A stretch of 64,000 nt of DNA from an uncultured Thermomicrobiales bacterium (GTDB lineage: Bacteria > Chloroflexota > Chloroflexia > Thermomicrobiales > UBA6265), in NCBI GenBank assembly GCA_902806335.1, contig CADCWG010000068.1, positions 40,058 through 104,057 of the forward strand, read 5' to 3'. The number at the start of each line of letters is the position of its first letter. Position 1 is the stretch's first letter. Made by a program: the position numbers and the translations under genes. This document shows, in pieces, positions 43,942 through 54,541 of this stretch. The notes under the pieces were generated by a model. The model did no database searches. It was given only the letters and a program-made list of their open reading frames with translations, and was not told the origin of the DNA.

Positions 43942-44649
43942 CGGGCGGGGTACCTCTGGCTGGACGCGGCATTCGCGCCGGCGCGACGGACGACGCTCCG
44001 GTGAGCCGTCGACCGAGGTTGGGTGCGGGGCCGAGCGTTGGCGTCCGCTGGGACAAGGTCACGGTGACCCATCCCTTCGTAAGTATCGCAAGATCGCACC
44101 CGCCCGGCCCACACCGACGGCAAGGTGAGGCCGTCTCTGCGGGGCGCGTCGGTGTTCTTCCCGCTGTCGAGGGTGACGTCCCCCGGGCCACGCCAGATGA
44201 GGCCGAGTGTAGGAATGCCGGTACGGCCGGGACCAGCCGGCCCCTGACCTTCCCAGGCCGCGTGCCGTTGTCCCGAGGCGGGCTCTTCTCGGGGCCCGGT
44301 TCGGCTCGGCGCCGCGAAGGCCCGTCGACGAAGCCCGGGCAGGGTCGCTCCCGTCAGGTGGAGACAGTCTCCAACGACGATCACGATGGAGATGACGTTG
44401 TAGGATGCAACTACATCGTCGGCGGCCCTGTCGGTGGGAGCGGCGGAGAGTCGTAGGCCGCGAAACTCGCGCGGCGGGTGGGAGTGTGTCTGGCCCGCGC
44501 CCGTGCTCTCGGCCGGGGCACCGGTCAACACGGCGACGTGCGTCGCGCTGACCCGGCGGGGCGGGTTGCTCACACGTGGCGATCCAAGGAGGTGTCCACC
44601 CCCGCGTCCTTAGCGAGCTCGGGTCGGTGTGAAGCGCAGGCGGGGCCGG

Positions 44650-45570
44650 TTACGTCGCTGGGACTCGGGCCTCGTTGATCTCGTTCCGTAGCGCCGCCGC
44701 CACGGCGCGGGCATGGTCCGCGAAGTCGACCCCATCGTGGGCATAGATCACCGATCGCGACGCGGACACGAGGAGATTGGCGTCCGGGCCGGCTTCGGCA
44801 CCGGCCTGGACGGCGGCCGTGAGGTCTCCCGCCTGGGCACCGACGCCGGGGAGCAGGATCGGCAGCCCGGGGCAGCGGGCTCGGACCGCCGCCAGGGCGC
44901 CTGGATAGGTCGCGCCGACGACCATGCCCACCGACGCCGGATGGCGCTGGGCCCAGGCAAGCGTGCGTTCGGCCATGAGAAGGTACAACTCGGTCGTCGT
45001 CTCGTCGTCGCGACCGACAACAAGATTCTGAAACTCGCCGCCGCCGGGGTTGCTGGTCTTGCAGAGGACGAAGACCCCACGCTCGGCGCGGTCGAGGAAG
45101 GGGGCCAGGCTGTCCTCGCCGAGAAAGCCACCGGCGGTGACGGCGGCGAAGTCCCACCCGTCGAGGTAGCCACGGGCATAGGCCTCGGCGGTGTGCCCGA
45201 TGTCCTGGACCTTGGCGTCGAGGATGACCGGGATACCTCCCGGCACGAGTTCCCGGGTGGCGACCAGGGCCCGGATCCCGTCGAGCCCGTGCGCGAGGTA
45301 GAAGCCGAGGTTGGGCTTGTAGGCACAGACGAGGTCCGACGTCGCTTCGATGATCGCGGCGTTGAAGTGGACGATCGCGTCGGCGGGGGGGAGGCCCCTG
45401 AGGTGCGTCGGGAAGCGCGAGAGGTCCGGGTCGAGCCCGACACAGAGCAGGCTTTCGTTAGCCACCATGGCGGCGCGAAGCGCGGAGGCGAACGCCCGGT
45501 CGGCCAGCGGGGCTGTCAGTGGCGGGCGCGACCTGTCCGGCCGGGTCACGTCGGTGTCGGTCGCGGTCAT
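44650..45570 (-). CDS. pyrF: Orotidine 5'-phosphate decarboxylase (type 2 subfamily)
   Basis: LLCVGLDPDLSRFPTHL, FNAAIIEATSDLVCAYKPNLGFYLAHG, VILDAKVQDIGHTAEAYARGYLDGWDFAAVTAGGFLGEDSLAPFL, SASRSVIYA. Confidence 0.88.
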   Translation of the reverse strand: MTATDTDVTRPDRSRPPLTAPLADRAFASALRAAMVANESLLCVGLDPDLSRFPTHLRGLPPADAIVHFNAAIIEATSDLVCAYKPNLGFYLAHGLDGIRALVATRELVPGGIPVILDAKVQDIGHTAEAYARGYLDGWDFAAVTAGGFLGEDSLAPFLDRAERGVFVLCKTSNPGGGEFQNLVVGRDDETTTELYLLMAERTLAWAQRHPASVGMVVGATYPGALAAVRARCPGLPILLPGVGAQAGDLTAAVQAGAEAGPDANLLVSASRSVIYAHDGVDFADHARAVAAALRNEINEARVPAT

Positions 45571-46016
45571 GGCGGTCCCCCTCTTTCAGGCGGCCCTGAC
45601 TGTCCGACGGATTCGTGCCGTCCGCCGACAAGTCCACCCGTGGGCGCGCGGTGGCCAGGGTAGATGGGTCAGCCGAAGGGGTCAATGGAGGGACGGCGGC
45701 CGGTCGGCAGCCCGCCGCAGAACCGGACGGACAACCTGGCCGTACTTCATGATTGGGTCTCGGTTGGGCTCGCCAGGGGTGGTAGACTGCTCACAGGAGC
45801 CTGTCGCTCCGTAGGGTCACACGCTGTCTACAGTTCAGGTGTAGGGGTCGCCCGACGACCGAACCGGATGACGCCCCGCCGCTCCCCGCGCCGTACCGCC
45901 CGCTTGCCCCGTCAACGAGTCGTGACGCGCTCGGCGTGCCGCCTGCCCCAAGGGGGACGTGGCTCCGCACGCGAGTGAGCCCGGGCGCCGGTTAAGGCGG
46001 GTGGCCAGGAGGCCGA

Positions 46017-47090
46017 ATGGTGAGCATCGGGGCCGCGGCGCCGAACCAGACGACAGGCCAGACGGACCTTGCCCACGGTCCCGATGGTGTCGCGCGCGAC
46101 GCCGGCGGGGAGCGGCCCGCGGTGATCCCGACCATGCTGGACGTGCTCCGCGCCCGGCTCGTGGTCAACCGGTACCTGGCGCCCACGCCGACGCTTGCCC
46201 CGCTGTCCCTGGCCGAGCGCCTCGGGTTTTCCGTGCACCTCAAGTGCGAGAACCTCCAGCCGACGGGGGCGTTCAAGATCCGGGGCGGCGTCAACCTGCT
46301 CAGTCAGCTGACGCCCGCGGAACGGAGCCGGGGCGTCATCACGGCGTCCACCGGAAACCACGGCCAATCGATCGCCTACGCGGCCGGCCTCTTCGCGGCA
46401 CGGGCGGTGGTCTACGCGCCGGATGGCGCTAATCCGAACAAGGTCGCCGCGATGCGGCGCCTCGGCGCCGAGGTCGTGCTGGACGGCGTGGACTTCGACG
46501 CGAGTTGCGCCGCCGCGCAGGCGCGCGCCGCGGCCGACGGCCTCTACTTCGTTCACCCCGCCAATGAGCCGCGCCTGATCGCCGGGGTGGCGACCTACTC
46601 CCTCGAGTTGATGGAGGCCGTGCCGGACCTGGACACGCTGCTCGTGCCGGTCGGCGGCGGCAGTGGCCTCTGTGGCGCGCTGGTCGTGGGGAAGGCGATC
46701 AATCCTCGCCTCGAGGTCATCGGGGTGCAGGCGACGGGCGCGCCGGCGGTTCGGGAGTCCTGGCGGCGCCGAGAGCTGCTCACGCTCGCGGCGGCGGACA
46801 CCTTCGCCGAGGGGGTGGCGACGCGGGCCGCGTTCGACCTGCCGGCGCGGATCATCTGGGACCGGGTCGACGACATCCACCTGGTTAGCGACGCGGAGAT
46901 GCGGCGCGCGATCCTGACGCTGCTCGAGACGACCGGGATGCTGGCCGAAGGCGCGGGCGCGGCCGCCCTCGCCGCGGCCTATGCCCTCCGGGGCCGGCTG
47001 GCCGGGCGGCGGGTCGGGGTCGTGCTCTCGGGCGGGAATCTGACGCTGGATGGGCTGCGCCGGGCGCTGGCCGAGGAGACTGCCTGGTGA
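46017..47090 (+). CDS. Threonine ammonia-lyase-like PLP-dependent enzyme
   Basis: KCENLQPTGAFKIRGGVNLL, ASTGNHGQSIAYAAGLF, VGGGSGLCGALV, LSGGNLTLDGL. Confidence 0.92.
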   Translation: MVSIGAAAPNQTTGQTDLAHGPDGVARDAGGERPAVIPTMLDVLRARLVVNRYLAPTPTLAPLSLAERLGFSVHLKCENLQPTGAFKIRGGVNLLSQLTPAERSRGVITASTGNHGQSIAYAAGLFAARAVVYAPDGANPNKVAAMRRLGAEVVLDGVDFDASCAAAQARAAADGLYFVHPANEPRLIAGVATYSLELMEAVPDLDTLLVPVGGGSGLCGALVVGKAINPRLEVIGVQATGAPAVRESWRRRELLTLAAADTFAEGVATRAAFDLPARIIWDRVDDIHLVSDAEMRRAILTLLETTGMLAEGAGAAALAAAYALRGRLAGRRVGVVLSGGNLTLDGLRRALAEETAW

Positions 47091-49375
47091 GTGGGCTCAT
47101 GGCGCGGCTGGGCGGGCGATCCCGAAACAACGGCGCCAGCGCGCTGATCCAGATCGCCCGCGAGGTCGTCGGGCGTCGCCGGTCGGTCCAGGGGGCGCTG
47201 ACCGAGATCCGCCATCCGGCGGTGCTCGACGCGCTCGCGGACGAGGACTTCCGGTCGCTGGACGCGACCATCGCCGAGCGGGCGTCCTCCGACCACGAGT
47301 TCGCGCTCGTGCTGGCCCGGCTGGCCCACGCCGCCGCTCGGGCCAAGAGCTTCGATCGCCAGGTGGTGGACGCGGCGCTGCGGCTCGATGCTCTGCTGCC
47401 GGCGGACGACCCCAACCGCGAGCGGGAGAAGCTTCTGCGCGACGCGTACACGTCCGCCCAGAAGGCGAGCTATGTCCGGGGTGGCCGGCTCGCGCTGGGG
47501 CGGCTGGGACGTCGCGCGGTCGAGGCGGGCGACCTCGATCGGGCCCGCGTGCTGCTCCAGCAGCAGCTCGACCTCGGTCCCGACACCGGGGACAGCGCGG
47601 CCGAGGTCGACTCGGCGATCGTGCTCGGGGATATCGTTCGCCGGGACGGTGACGTCGGGGCGGCCCAGGCGCTGTACCGCCGGGCGGGCGTCGCCTCCCA
47701 GCGCCTGGAGCACCACCGCGGGCTGGCCGAGGCGCTGATCCGCCAGGTCGAGCTGATGCCGGAGGACGCCAGCCTCGACGCCGTGGCCGCGCTCCAGCGG
47801 CAGGCGCTCGACGCCGCCGAGCGGACCGGCGACGCCCAGCTCGAGAGCCGGATCATCCTCGCCCTCGCCGACACGCTGTCGGCGTCCGGGCGGCACGACG
47901 AGGCGGCCGATCAGCTCGCGGAGGGGCTGGCGATCGCCAGGGCACTCGGTGACCTCTCGCTGGAGGCGCGGTGCGAGTCCGGCCTCGCCGTCGCCGAGCG
48001 GCGGCGAGGCCGACTCCGCGAGGCGGCCGAGCACGAGCGGCGGATGCTGACCCTGGAGGAACGGCTGGGCAACCGGCCGGCGGCGGCGGCCTGGGCGGCT
48101 CAGCTCGCGAGCACCGAGCTCGCCCTCCATGACCCCGAGGGCGCGGTCGACGCGTTCGAGCGGGCCCGGGATCTGGCCCAGGCGCTCGGCGACGGGGCAC
48201 TGGAGCAGCGGGCGGAGGGCGGACTCGGCGTCGCCTATACGCTCCTGCGCCGGCCGTCGGAAGCCCTTGCCCACCTGATGCGGGCGCTCGACCTGGCGCG
48301 GGCCGCGGGCGACGAGCGGCGGCAGGCCCGGTGGCTGGCCAGCATCGGCGAGGCCCTCTGGACGTTCGGTCAGGTGGAGGCATCGGGCCAGGCGACCCAG
48401 CAGGCCGTCGACGTGGCGCGGCGAATCGGCGACGCGGAGCTCGAGGCGGGGATGCTCGCCCTGCTGGGCCAGGTCCATGCGGCCCGCCGCGAGCCGATCC
48501 GGGCCCGCGACTGCTACACCCGGGCCCTCGAGCTGCACCGCGCGCTCGGGCAGACCGGGGAGCAGGTGACGACCCTGGCCGCGCTGGCCCAGTTGGCGGC
48601 CGAGACGGGTCAGCCGGTCCAGGCGATGACGATGCTCGAGCAGGCGCTCCAGATCGCGACCGCCGCGGGCGACCGTGCCGGCGCGGCCCGTCTCTATGGG
48701 CGCCTCGGGCGGCTGGCGCAGCGGCGCGGTGACGCTGGCGTCGCACTCGACGCGCTCGGTCGGGCACTCGAGCTCGCCGAGGCCGTCGACCAGCCGGCCC
48801 TCCTCAACCAGGCGCTCCAGCACCTGGCCACCGCCCAGGACCTCGCTGGCGACGGCCGCGCCGCCGACACCTACCGTCGCGCGGTCACCGTCGCTCAGCA
48901 CCTGGGGGATGCCCACGGCGAGGCGGTGATGCGCCTGAACCTTGGCGCGCTGTTGAGCGTCCACCAGAGCAACGGGCACGTCGACGAGGGGATCGCCCAC
49001 CTGCAGGAGGCGGCCGCCCTCGCCGCTGACCTGCCGCGCGACGACCGCGCGCTGCGGGAGCGGATCGCCGATACCCTGGCGTCGGTCGTTGCCGAGCCCG
49101 AACTCGAGTTCGAGCCCGAGTACCTGCCGTCCGACTCCTGGGACGACGAGCCGGGACAAGACCTGGATGGCGGGGAGGCCGGGGAGGCAGAGCCGGCCCA
49201 GGGAGCGGCTCGCTGGAGCCAGCCCGAGCGGCGGCGCGAGGCGAGCGGCGGTAGCGCCCTCCGAGCCTGGCGGGCGGGGATCGATCGCGGCGAGGGCGCC
49301 CGGGGCCGGCGTCGGGAGACCGACGCCTGGGCCGAGGACGAGCTCCACGGCGAGACGACACTCCCGCCGCAGTAA
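47087..49375 (+). CDS. Large tetratricopeptide-repeat (TPR) protein
   Basis: 762 aa with many helical repeats (e.g. GDLSLEARCESGLAVAERRRGRLREAAEHERRML; GDAGVALDALGRALELAEAVDQPALLNQALQHLATAQ); GTGA overlap with the previous gene. Confidence 0.87.
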   Translation: MSGLMARLGGRSRNNGASALIQIAREVVGRRRSVQGALTEIRHPAVLDALADEDFRSLDATIAERASSDHEFALVLARLAHAAARAKSFDRQVVDAALRLDALLPADDPNREREKLLRDAYTSAQKASYVRGGRLALGRLGRRAVEAGDLDRARVLLQQQLDLGPDTGDSAAEVDSAIVLGDIVRRDGDVGAAQALYRRAGVASQRLEHHRGLAEALIRQVELMPEDASLDAVAALQRQALDAAERTGDAQLESRIILALADTLSASGRHDEAADQLAEGLAIARALGDLSLEARCESGLAVAERRRGRLREAAEHERRMLTLEERLGNRPAAAAWAAQLASTELALHDPEGAVDAFERARDLAQALGDGALEQRAEGGLGVAYTLLRRPSEALAHLMRALDLARAAGDERRQARWLASIGEALWTFGQVEASGQATQQAVDVARRIGDAELEAGMLALLGQVHAARREPIRARDCYTRALELHRALGQTGEQVTTLAALAQLAAETGQPVQAMTMLEQALQIATAAGDRAGAARLYGRLGRLAQRRGDAGVALDALGRALELAEAVDQPALLNQALQHLATAQDLAGDGRAADTYRRAVTVAQHLGDAHGEAVMRLNLGALLSVHQSNGHVDEGIAHLQEAAALAADLPRDDRALRERIADTLASVVAEPELEFEPEYLPSDSWDDEPGQDLDGGEAGEAEPAQGAARWSQPERRREASGGSALRAWRAGIDRGEGARGRRRETDAWAEDELHGETTLPPQ

Positions 49376-49738
49376 CCGATCGCGTCGCCTCCTGAAGGGG
49401 GAGCGGTTCCCTGACGTTCGCTCCGGCGGCCGCACGACGGGGCAGGACCTCGGGCGGCGAGTCGGAACGTTCGGTCGGTTGCTCGATTCGTGATGAACTG
49501 AACGAAGTGGCGTTTGGTAGCGTAATGTCCTGTCGAACGACCGGTTCAGGCCGGACAGACCCCCGCCGCTTGGACGTACGTACTCCCCGCTGGTAGACTA
49601 ACGGTTCTCTCGGTGGACGGTGGGGAGCGGATCCCCGCCGGTCCCCGCCACCGATCCGACCAACGTCACGAACGGTGATCCTCGGCGCGCCGCCCGTCCC
49701 GCGCCGGGCTTCGCTGTCCCTTCGGAGGTCCGGGTCTT

Positions 49739-52174
49739 ATGGTGCAGCCGATCGCCGTCCCGCAGGCCGTTGCCGGGTTGGACGACGACGCGCGGGGGGG
49801 GCAGGGCGCGTCGGGGCTGGTCTACGTCGATCCGGTCCCGGTTGACGGGCGCGGCCGGCGGCTGCTCGCCACCGTCGAGCCGCTCGAACCGGGTGGACGG
49901 GGCATCGAGGTCGCCGGCGCGGCGCTGCAGGCCCTGCGGGAGGCGTTCGTCGCGAGCGCTGGCCTCTCCACCCAGACCGCGTTGGCCCGATCGTTCGCCG
50001 CCGCGGACGCCGCGGTGCGGGCGCTCAACCGGCTCCGGCCTTCGGGCGGCCGCCACCGGCGGGTGCTCGTCGGCGCCACCGCGATCGTGGTCGACGCGGA
50101 CGGGCTGACCCTGGCCTACGTGCCGCCCAGCCAGGCCATGATCGTCCAGGACGGCGTCCTCTACGGTGTTCCCGACCTTGCCTCCTGGCGTCCGGACTAC
50201 GAGCCGACGAGCGACGCGCCCGACCCCGAGCCGCTCGGTCAGGGCGGGACGGTCGCGCCCGCGTTGTTCCGGACACTCGCCAGACCCGCCGATCTCCTCC
50301 TGCTCTGCCCGACGGCTGTCGGCCGGCTCCTGGCCGACACCGAGGTCGTGGCCGGCTTCGCGCCGAGTGAGGAGACCGAGGGCGAGGCCCGCGGTTCCCT
50401 GCTCGCCGGTCGGGTGGCACCGTGGGGCTTGAGGGGGGACGCCGCCCGGGCGCAGGCCTGGCTCCGACCACTCGCGGAGAGCGCCGGCATCCCGGCGTCC
50501 CGTGTCCCCTGCGCCGCGGTCGGGCGGCTGCCGCGCCCCGAGCCGGTTCGCCGTCGCCCTGCCGGGGAGGAGGTCTCGACGCCGGTCCCGCTTCCCGACG
50601 CCGTCGTCCACCACGGCCGGGCCGCTGTGGCCAGAGAGCGCATGGCCATGGCGGAGGCGGGACCGGTGCGGGAAGTCCCGGCGCCGCTGCCGCTCGGGGT
50701 CTCGGGATGCCTCGTGCAGCCGCCCACTCGGGGCGAGATCCTCACCGTGCCCGTCGCCAGGCTCGCCGCGGCGCGAGCGGGCGGTGACGCCGTATCGGCT
50801 GATCGCGCCGAGCCCCTCTGGGTCGGAGATCCGGACGCCGACGCCCGCTGGACGCCGAGCCGTCGTGAGCCTGCCGCGGCGGCGCCGGGACGGGTGGAGA
50901 CGGGCACCGCCGGTCCCCCGGTGGCCCTCGGCGGACGACCGCTCCCGGGTGCCCTCGGGCTGGGTCGCCATCGGGCGGCGGGCGGTGGGGTCCTGCCGCT
51001 GGAGTGGCGCGTCCGCCTGCCACGGATGCCGCGGATGGTCCCGCCGCGGTCCCTGGCCGTCGTCGCCGCGGTCGGGTTGCTGGTCGTCGTCGGCGGCGGG
51101 ATCGCCCGGGAGCGCCAGGCCGCGGCCGATGCCCGCGCCGGGCGCGTGGACGCCGCCCTCGCCACCGTGGACGGTCACCTCCGGGCCGCGGAGCAGGCGG
51201 TTGGCGGCGCGATCGAAGACCCCCTCGCGGGGGCCGACGCGGCCCTCGCGGCGGCGATCGCCAGCGGTGCCCGGGAGGCTCAGCTGGAGCCGCGGCGGGC
51301 CGTGCTGGGGGATCTCCGGGATCGGGCGCGGGGCGTCGTGCGCCTCCCCGCCGTGGCGCTGGGTGGGCTCCCGGCGGAGGTGGTGGGCAAGGGCGACGTT
51401 CGCCTCGTCCGGGCCGGCGGCGAGCTGTACGTGGTCGCGGGGGGCGTCTACCGACTTCGCGCCGATGGGCAGGGCCTGGACCGGCTCCTGGCTCCGGGGC
51501 AGCGCGTCGATGGGGTCACGGTCGGCGTCCTCCGCGAGGCGGCGCCGGCGGGTTCGGGCCTGATCGCGACCGACGGCGCCGCCCTCTTCCTGCTGGAGGC
51601 GGACGGGCGCTGGCGGGGACGGCCCCTGGGCGGCTGGCCAGCGGACGGCGCCGGTCCGTGCGGTGCCTACGACCAGAATCTCTACTGCCTCGACCGTGGG
51701 ACCGGCCGCCTGGTCAGGGTCGCGAACGGGGTCAAGCCCGACCCCCAGCCGGCGGTCGCCGAGGACTGGGCGGACGGGGCGATCACCGAGCTCGGGACCG
51801 GGATCGACCTCGTCGTCGACGGACGGATCCACGTGCTGCTCGCGGACGGGCGCGTCGCCTCCTACTACCGGGGCGAGCCCGACGGCGAGGCGACCGTGGT
51901 CGTGGAGCCGCCGCTGACCGCCCCGGTGGCCATGGACGGCGGGGGTCGGTCGGGATCGCTCTACATCGTGGATCCCGGGGACGGGCGGGGGCGGATCGTC
52001 CGCCTGGGTGCGAGCGGCGAACTCCTCGGTCACTTCGTGCCGGTGCTGCCGGACCTCGATCCGGGCGAGGCGTCCCCGCTCGGTGCCCCGAGCGACGTGG
52101 TGGTCGACGAGACCGCCGGGATGCTCTTCCTGGTGGCAGACGACGCCCTCTGGCAGGTCAACCTGGCCGCTTAG
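49739..52174 (+). CDS. Membrane protein with PP2C-like N-terminal domain, central TM helix and C-terminal propeller-like region
   Basis: 811 aa; GATAIVVDADGLTLAYVPPSQAMIVQDGVLYGVP resembles a PPM phosphatase core; TM SLAVVAAVGLLVVVGGGIA; repeating C-terminal beta-like blades. Confidence 0.55.
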   Translation: MVQPIAVPQAVAGLDDDARGGQGASGLVYVDPVPVDGRGRRLLATVEPLEPGGRGIEVAGAALQALREAFVASAGLSTQTALARSFAAADAAVRALNRLRPSGGRHRRVLVGATAIVVDADGLTLAYVPPSQAMIVQDGVLYGVPDLASWRPDYEPTSDAPDPEPLGQGGTVAPALFRTLARPADLLLLCPTAVGRLLADTEVVAGFAPSEETEGEARGSLLAGRVAPWGLRGDAARAQAWLRPLAESAGIPASRVPCAAVGRLPRPEPVRRRPAGEEVSTPVPLPDAVVHHGRAAVARERMAMAEAGPVREVPAPLPLGVSGCLVQPPTRGEILTVPVARLAAARAGGDAVSADRAEPLWVGDPDADARWTPSRREPAAAAPGRVETGTAGPPVALGGRPLPGALGLGRHRAAGGGVLPLEWRVRLPRMPRMVPPRSLAVVAAVGLLVVVGGGIARERQAAADARAGRVDAALATVDGHLRAAEQAVGGAIEDPLAGADAALAAAIASGAREAQLEPRRAVLGDLRDRARGVVRLPAVALGGLPAEVVGKGDVRLVRAGGELYVVAGGVYRLRADGQGLDRLLAPGQRVDGVTVGVLREAAPAGSGLIATDGAALFLLEADGRWRGRPLGGWPADGAGPCGAYDQNLYCLDRGTGRLVRVANGVKPDPQPAVAEDWADGAITELGTGIDLVVDGRIHVLLADGRVASYYRGEPDGEATVVVEPPLTAPVAMDGGGRSGSLYIVDPGDGRGRIVRLGASGELLGHFVPVLPDLDPGEASPLGAPSDVVVDETAGMLFLVADDALWQVNLAA

Positions 52175-52339
52175 GCGCCGACGCGTGGCGGGCCGGGACC
52201 GGACCGGCCGCCCATGCTCGTTCCGCGGGCATTACCGCTGGAACCGCTATTCGCGGAGGGGCGACACGGATCCGAGCCGACGGAGGACGGACGGCGTCGC
52301 CGTGGACCGGCCTAGCCAGCCAGAACGGATCCGTGTGAC

Positions 52340-52468
52340 GGCTGGAGGAATCGGGCGCACCGGCGGCCGGGAGCAATCCGGGCATGCCCCGGGCTCGGGG
52401 ACGAAGTGGGCTCAAGCCGGCCGCGGATTGACCGGGCGAGGCCCGGTGATCTCCCAGATCCCGTGTCA
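52340..52468 (-). repeat. Dispersed intergenic repeat, copy 10 (first 3 nt are the hisI(E) stop)
   Basis: Reverse strand TGACACGGGATCTGGGAGATCACCGGGCCTCGCCCGGTCAATCCGCGGCCGGCTTGAGCCCACTTCGTCCCCGAGCCCGGGG. Confidence 0.78.
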
Positions 52469-53605
52469 GGCGGGGGGATCCGCGGGGCCCGCGAAGTAGG
52501 CGGCCAGGTAGGGCCTGGTGCGGAGTTCGACCAGGTCCGCCTCGGCCACGGCCAGGGGATCCACCGAGGCCGCGCGGCACGCCTGACCGACCAATGCGAT
52601 GGTCGCGTGGCAGCGGGCCGCCACAGCCCCCGCGCGAGACGCCAGCGCCCACGCCGCGGCGTCCGCCCGGAGCACCCGAGCGACGGTCTCGGCCGACGGA
52701 CCCGCGCGGCCCTCGCGGCCCTCGCGGCCCTCGCGGCCCTCACCACCCTGGCCCGCGGCACCGTCGGCGGTGGCGAGGGCACGGTCCGGACGGACCTGCT
52801 CCCAGGTGGCCCCCGCCCGCAGCGCTACCAGCATCAGCCAGTAGAGGACCTGTCCCGCCTCGAGCGGCACGTCCTGGTCCCGGCCGTGGTGGACGTGACT
52901 GCCGTCGAGCGCCCCGGCGAGTTCCTGGAGCTCGTCGGCCACGCGCGGAGCCAGGTCGCCGCCAGCACCACGAAGGCGGCCCGAGGTTGACGAGACGGCG
53001 GCGAGGTCCTGGTCGCGAAGGTGGGCGTAGGCGCCGAAGAGGGCCCGGGTTGCCTCCTCGAGCCGGGCGTCGCGTGACGAGCCACCTCCGGCGGGAGGCT
53101 CGGCGTCCGGCCCTGCCTCCCCAGCCCGGGAATCGGGGGCGGTCACGGATCCGTTGCCGTAGACGACCTGGGGGTCGAAGGCGCGCTCGCGGACGGTCGT
53201 CAGCGTGCCGTCGGGCTCGAGGCGGCGGTAGTAGCACGTCGGGTAGCCGTCGTGGCAGACCGCGCCGACCTGCCGGGCAAGGACGAGCAGGCTGTTCTGC
53301 TCGCAGTTGACGCGGATCTCGGCGACGATCTGCTCGTGGCCGGACGTCTCGCCCTTGCGCCAGAGCTTGCCCCGGCTCCGGCTCCAGAAATGGACCCGTC
53401 CGGTCGCCCGGGTGGCGGCGAGGGCCGTCCGATCCATAAACCCGACCATCAGGACATCGCGCGTCTCGGCGTCCTGGACGATCGCCGGGACCAGGCCGTC
53501 GGCGGGAAACCGGATGGGGAGGGCAGCTTCCTCGCTGGGGGCGGTCACCGCGGCGGGGACGGCCCCGCTCTCCGGGCGGGCTGCGGTGCGGTCGGGGGCG
53601 GTCAT
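52466..53605 (-). CDS. hisI: Phosphoribosyl-AMP cyclohydrolase fused to a divergent HisE/MazG-like domain
   Basis: [94 protein letters not shown] overlap with hisF. Confidence 0.9.
   Translation of the reverse strand: MTAPDRTAARPESGAVPAAVTAPSEEAALPIRFPADGLVPAIVQDAETRDVLMVGFMDRTALAATRATGRVHFWSRSRGKLWRKGETSGHEQIVAEIRVNCEQNSLLVLARQVGAVCHDGYPTCYYRRLEPDGTLTTVRERAFDPQVVYGNGSVTAPDSRAGEAGPDAEPPAGGGSSRDARLEEATRALFGAYAHLRDQDLAAVSSTSGRLRGAGGDLAPRVADELQELAGALDGSHVHHGRDQDVPLEAGQVLYWLMLVALRAGATWEQVRPDRALATADGAAGQGGEGREGREGREGRAGPSAETVARVLRADAAAWALASRAGAVAARCHATIALVGQACRAASVDPLAVAEADLVELRTRPYLAAYFAGPADPPA
52706..52742 (-). repeat. 9-bp tandem repeat within hisI CDS, encoding [11 protein letters not shown]
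   Basis: CCCTCGCGG repeated about 4 times. Confidence 0.85.
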
Positions 53606-54429
53606 GGGCGGGTGGGGATGCCGTGCGCCGCGAGGTGGCGCTTGGCGTCGGCGACGCGGTACTGCCCGAAGTGGAAGATGCTTGCCGCGAGCGCCGCGTC
53701 GGCCCGGCCCGGGGCGAGCGCCGCGACCAGGTGATCGAGGGTGCCGGCCCCGCCGGAGGCGATGACGGGAACCGAGACCGCCCCTCCGACGGCTTCGAGC
53801 AGGGGGAGGTCGTAGCCGGCGTGGGTGCCGTCGCGGTCCATGCTCGTGAGCAGGATCTCGCCGGCGCCGAGTCGCACCGCTTCTGTCGCCCAGGCCACGA
53901 CGTCCCGCCCGGTCGGACGACGACCGCCGTGGGTGAAGACTTCCCAGCCCTCCCCGTCCGGCCGGCGGCGGGCGTCGATCGCGACCACCATGCACTGGCG
54001 GCCGAACACGTCGGCCCCGGCGGCGATCAGCGAGGGGTCCTTGATTGCCGCGGTGTTCACGCTGACTTTGTCGGCGCCGGCCGCGAGCAGTTCGCGCATG
54101 TCACCGACCGACCGGACGCCGCCGCCCACGGTCAGGGGAATGAAGACCTGGTCGGCGGTCCGCGCGACCACGTCGGTCATCGTGCGGCGGCTGTCGGAGG
54201 ACGCGGTGATGTCCAGGAAGACCAGCTCGTCGGCCCCCTCGGCGTCGTAGAAGGCGGCCAGCTCGACCGGATCACCGGCGTCCCGGAGATCGACGAACGA
54301 GACACCCTTCACCACCCGGCCGTCGGTGACGTCGAGGCAGGGGATGACCCGGCGGGTGAGCAGCGCACCGCCCACGGTGGCAGGGGAGGCGGCGGGCGTC
54401 TCGGAGATCAGGTCTGTGTCGGTCGCCAT
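53602..54429 (-). CDS. hisF: Imidazole glycerol phosphate synthase cyclase subunit
   Basis: [58 protein letters not shown]. Confidence 0.96.
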   Translation of the reverse strand: MATDTDLISETPAASPATVGGALLTRRVIPCLDVTDGRVVKGVSFVDLRDAGDPVELAAFYDAEGADELVFLDITASSDSRRTMTDVVARTADQVFIPLTVGGGVRSVGDMRELLAAGADKVSVNTAAIKDPSLIAAGADVFGRQCMVVAIDARRRPDGEGWEVFTHGGRRPTGRDVVAWATEAVRLGAGEILLTSMDRDGTHAGYDLPLLEAVGGAVSVPVIASGGAGTLDHLVAALAPGRADAALAASIFHFGQYRVADAKRHLAAHGIPTRP

Positions 54430-54541
54430 CGGTCGTGGTCTCGCTATCGACGTGATCGTCGAGGGGGCGCCGGCCGCCGACGGCTGGGCCGACGGCCTGG
54501 TCAGGGGAGTCACCGCGGCGGGACTCGATGGGAGAAGGGTA

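Noticed and set aside
44200-44350. Possible degenerate repeat copy near GCCCGGGCTTCGTC (reverse strand)
   Set aside because: Hairpin arms and ends do not align convincingly.
44355-44430. GGAGACAGTCTCC palindrome and imperfect GACGTTGTAG/CAACTACATCGTC inverted repeat
   Set aside because: Short; could be a regulatory site but I cannot tie it to a gene or family.
46979-49435. 818-aa minus-strand ORF
   Set aside because: Antisense to the TPR gene; composition artefact.
49598-52033. 811-aa minus-strand ORF
   Set aside because: Antisense to the 811-aa plus-strand gene; the plus strand has the RBS, TM helix and domain-like pattern.
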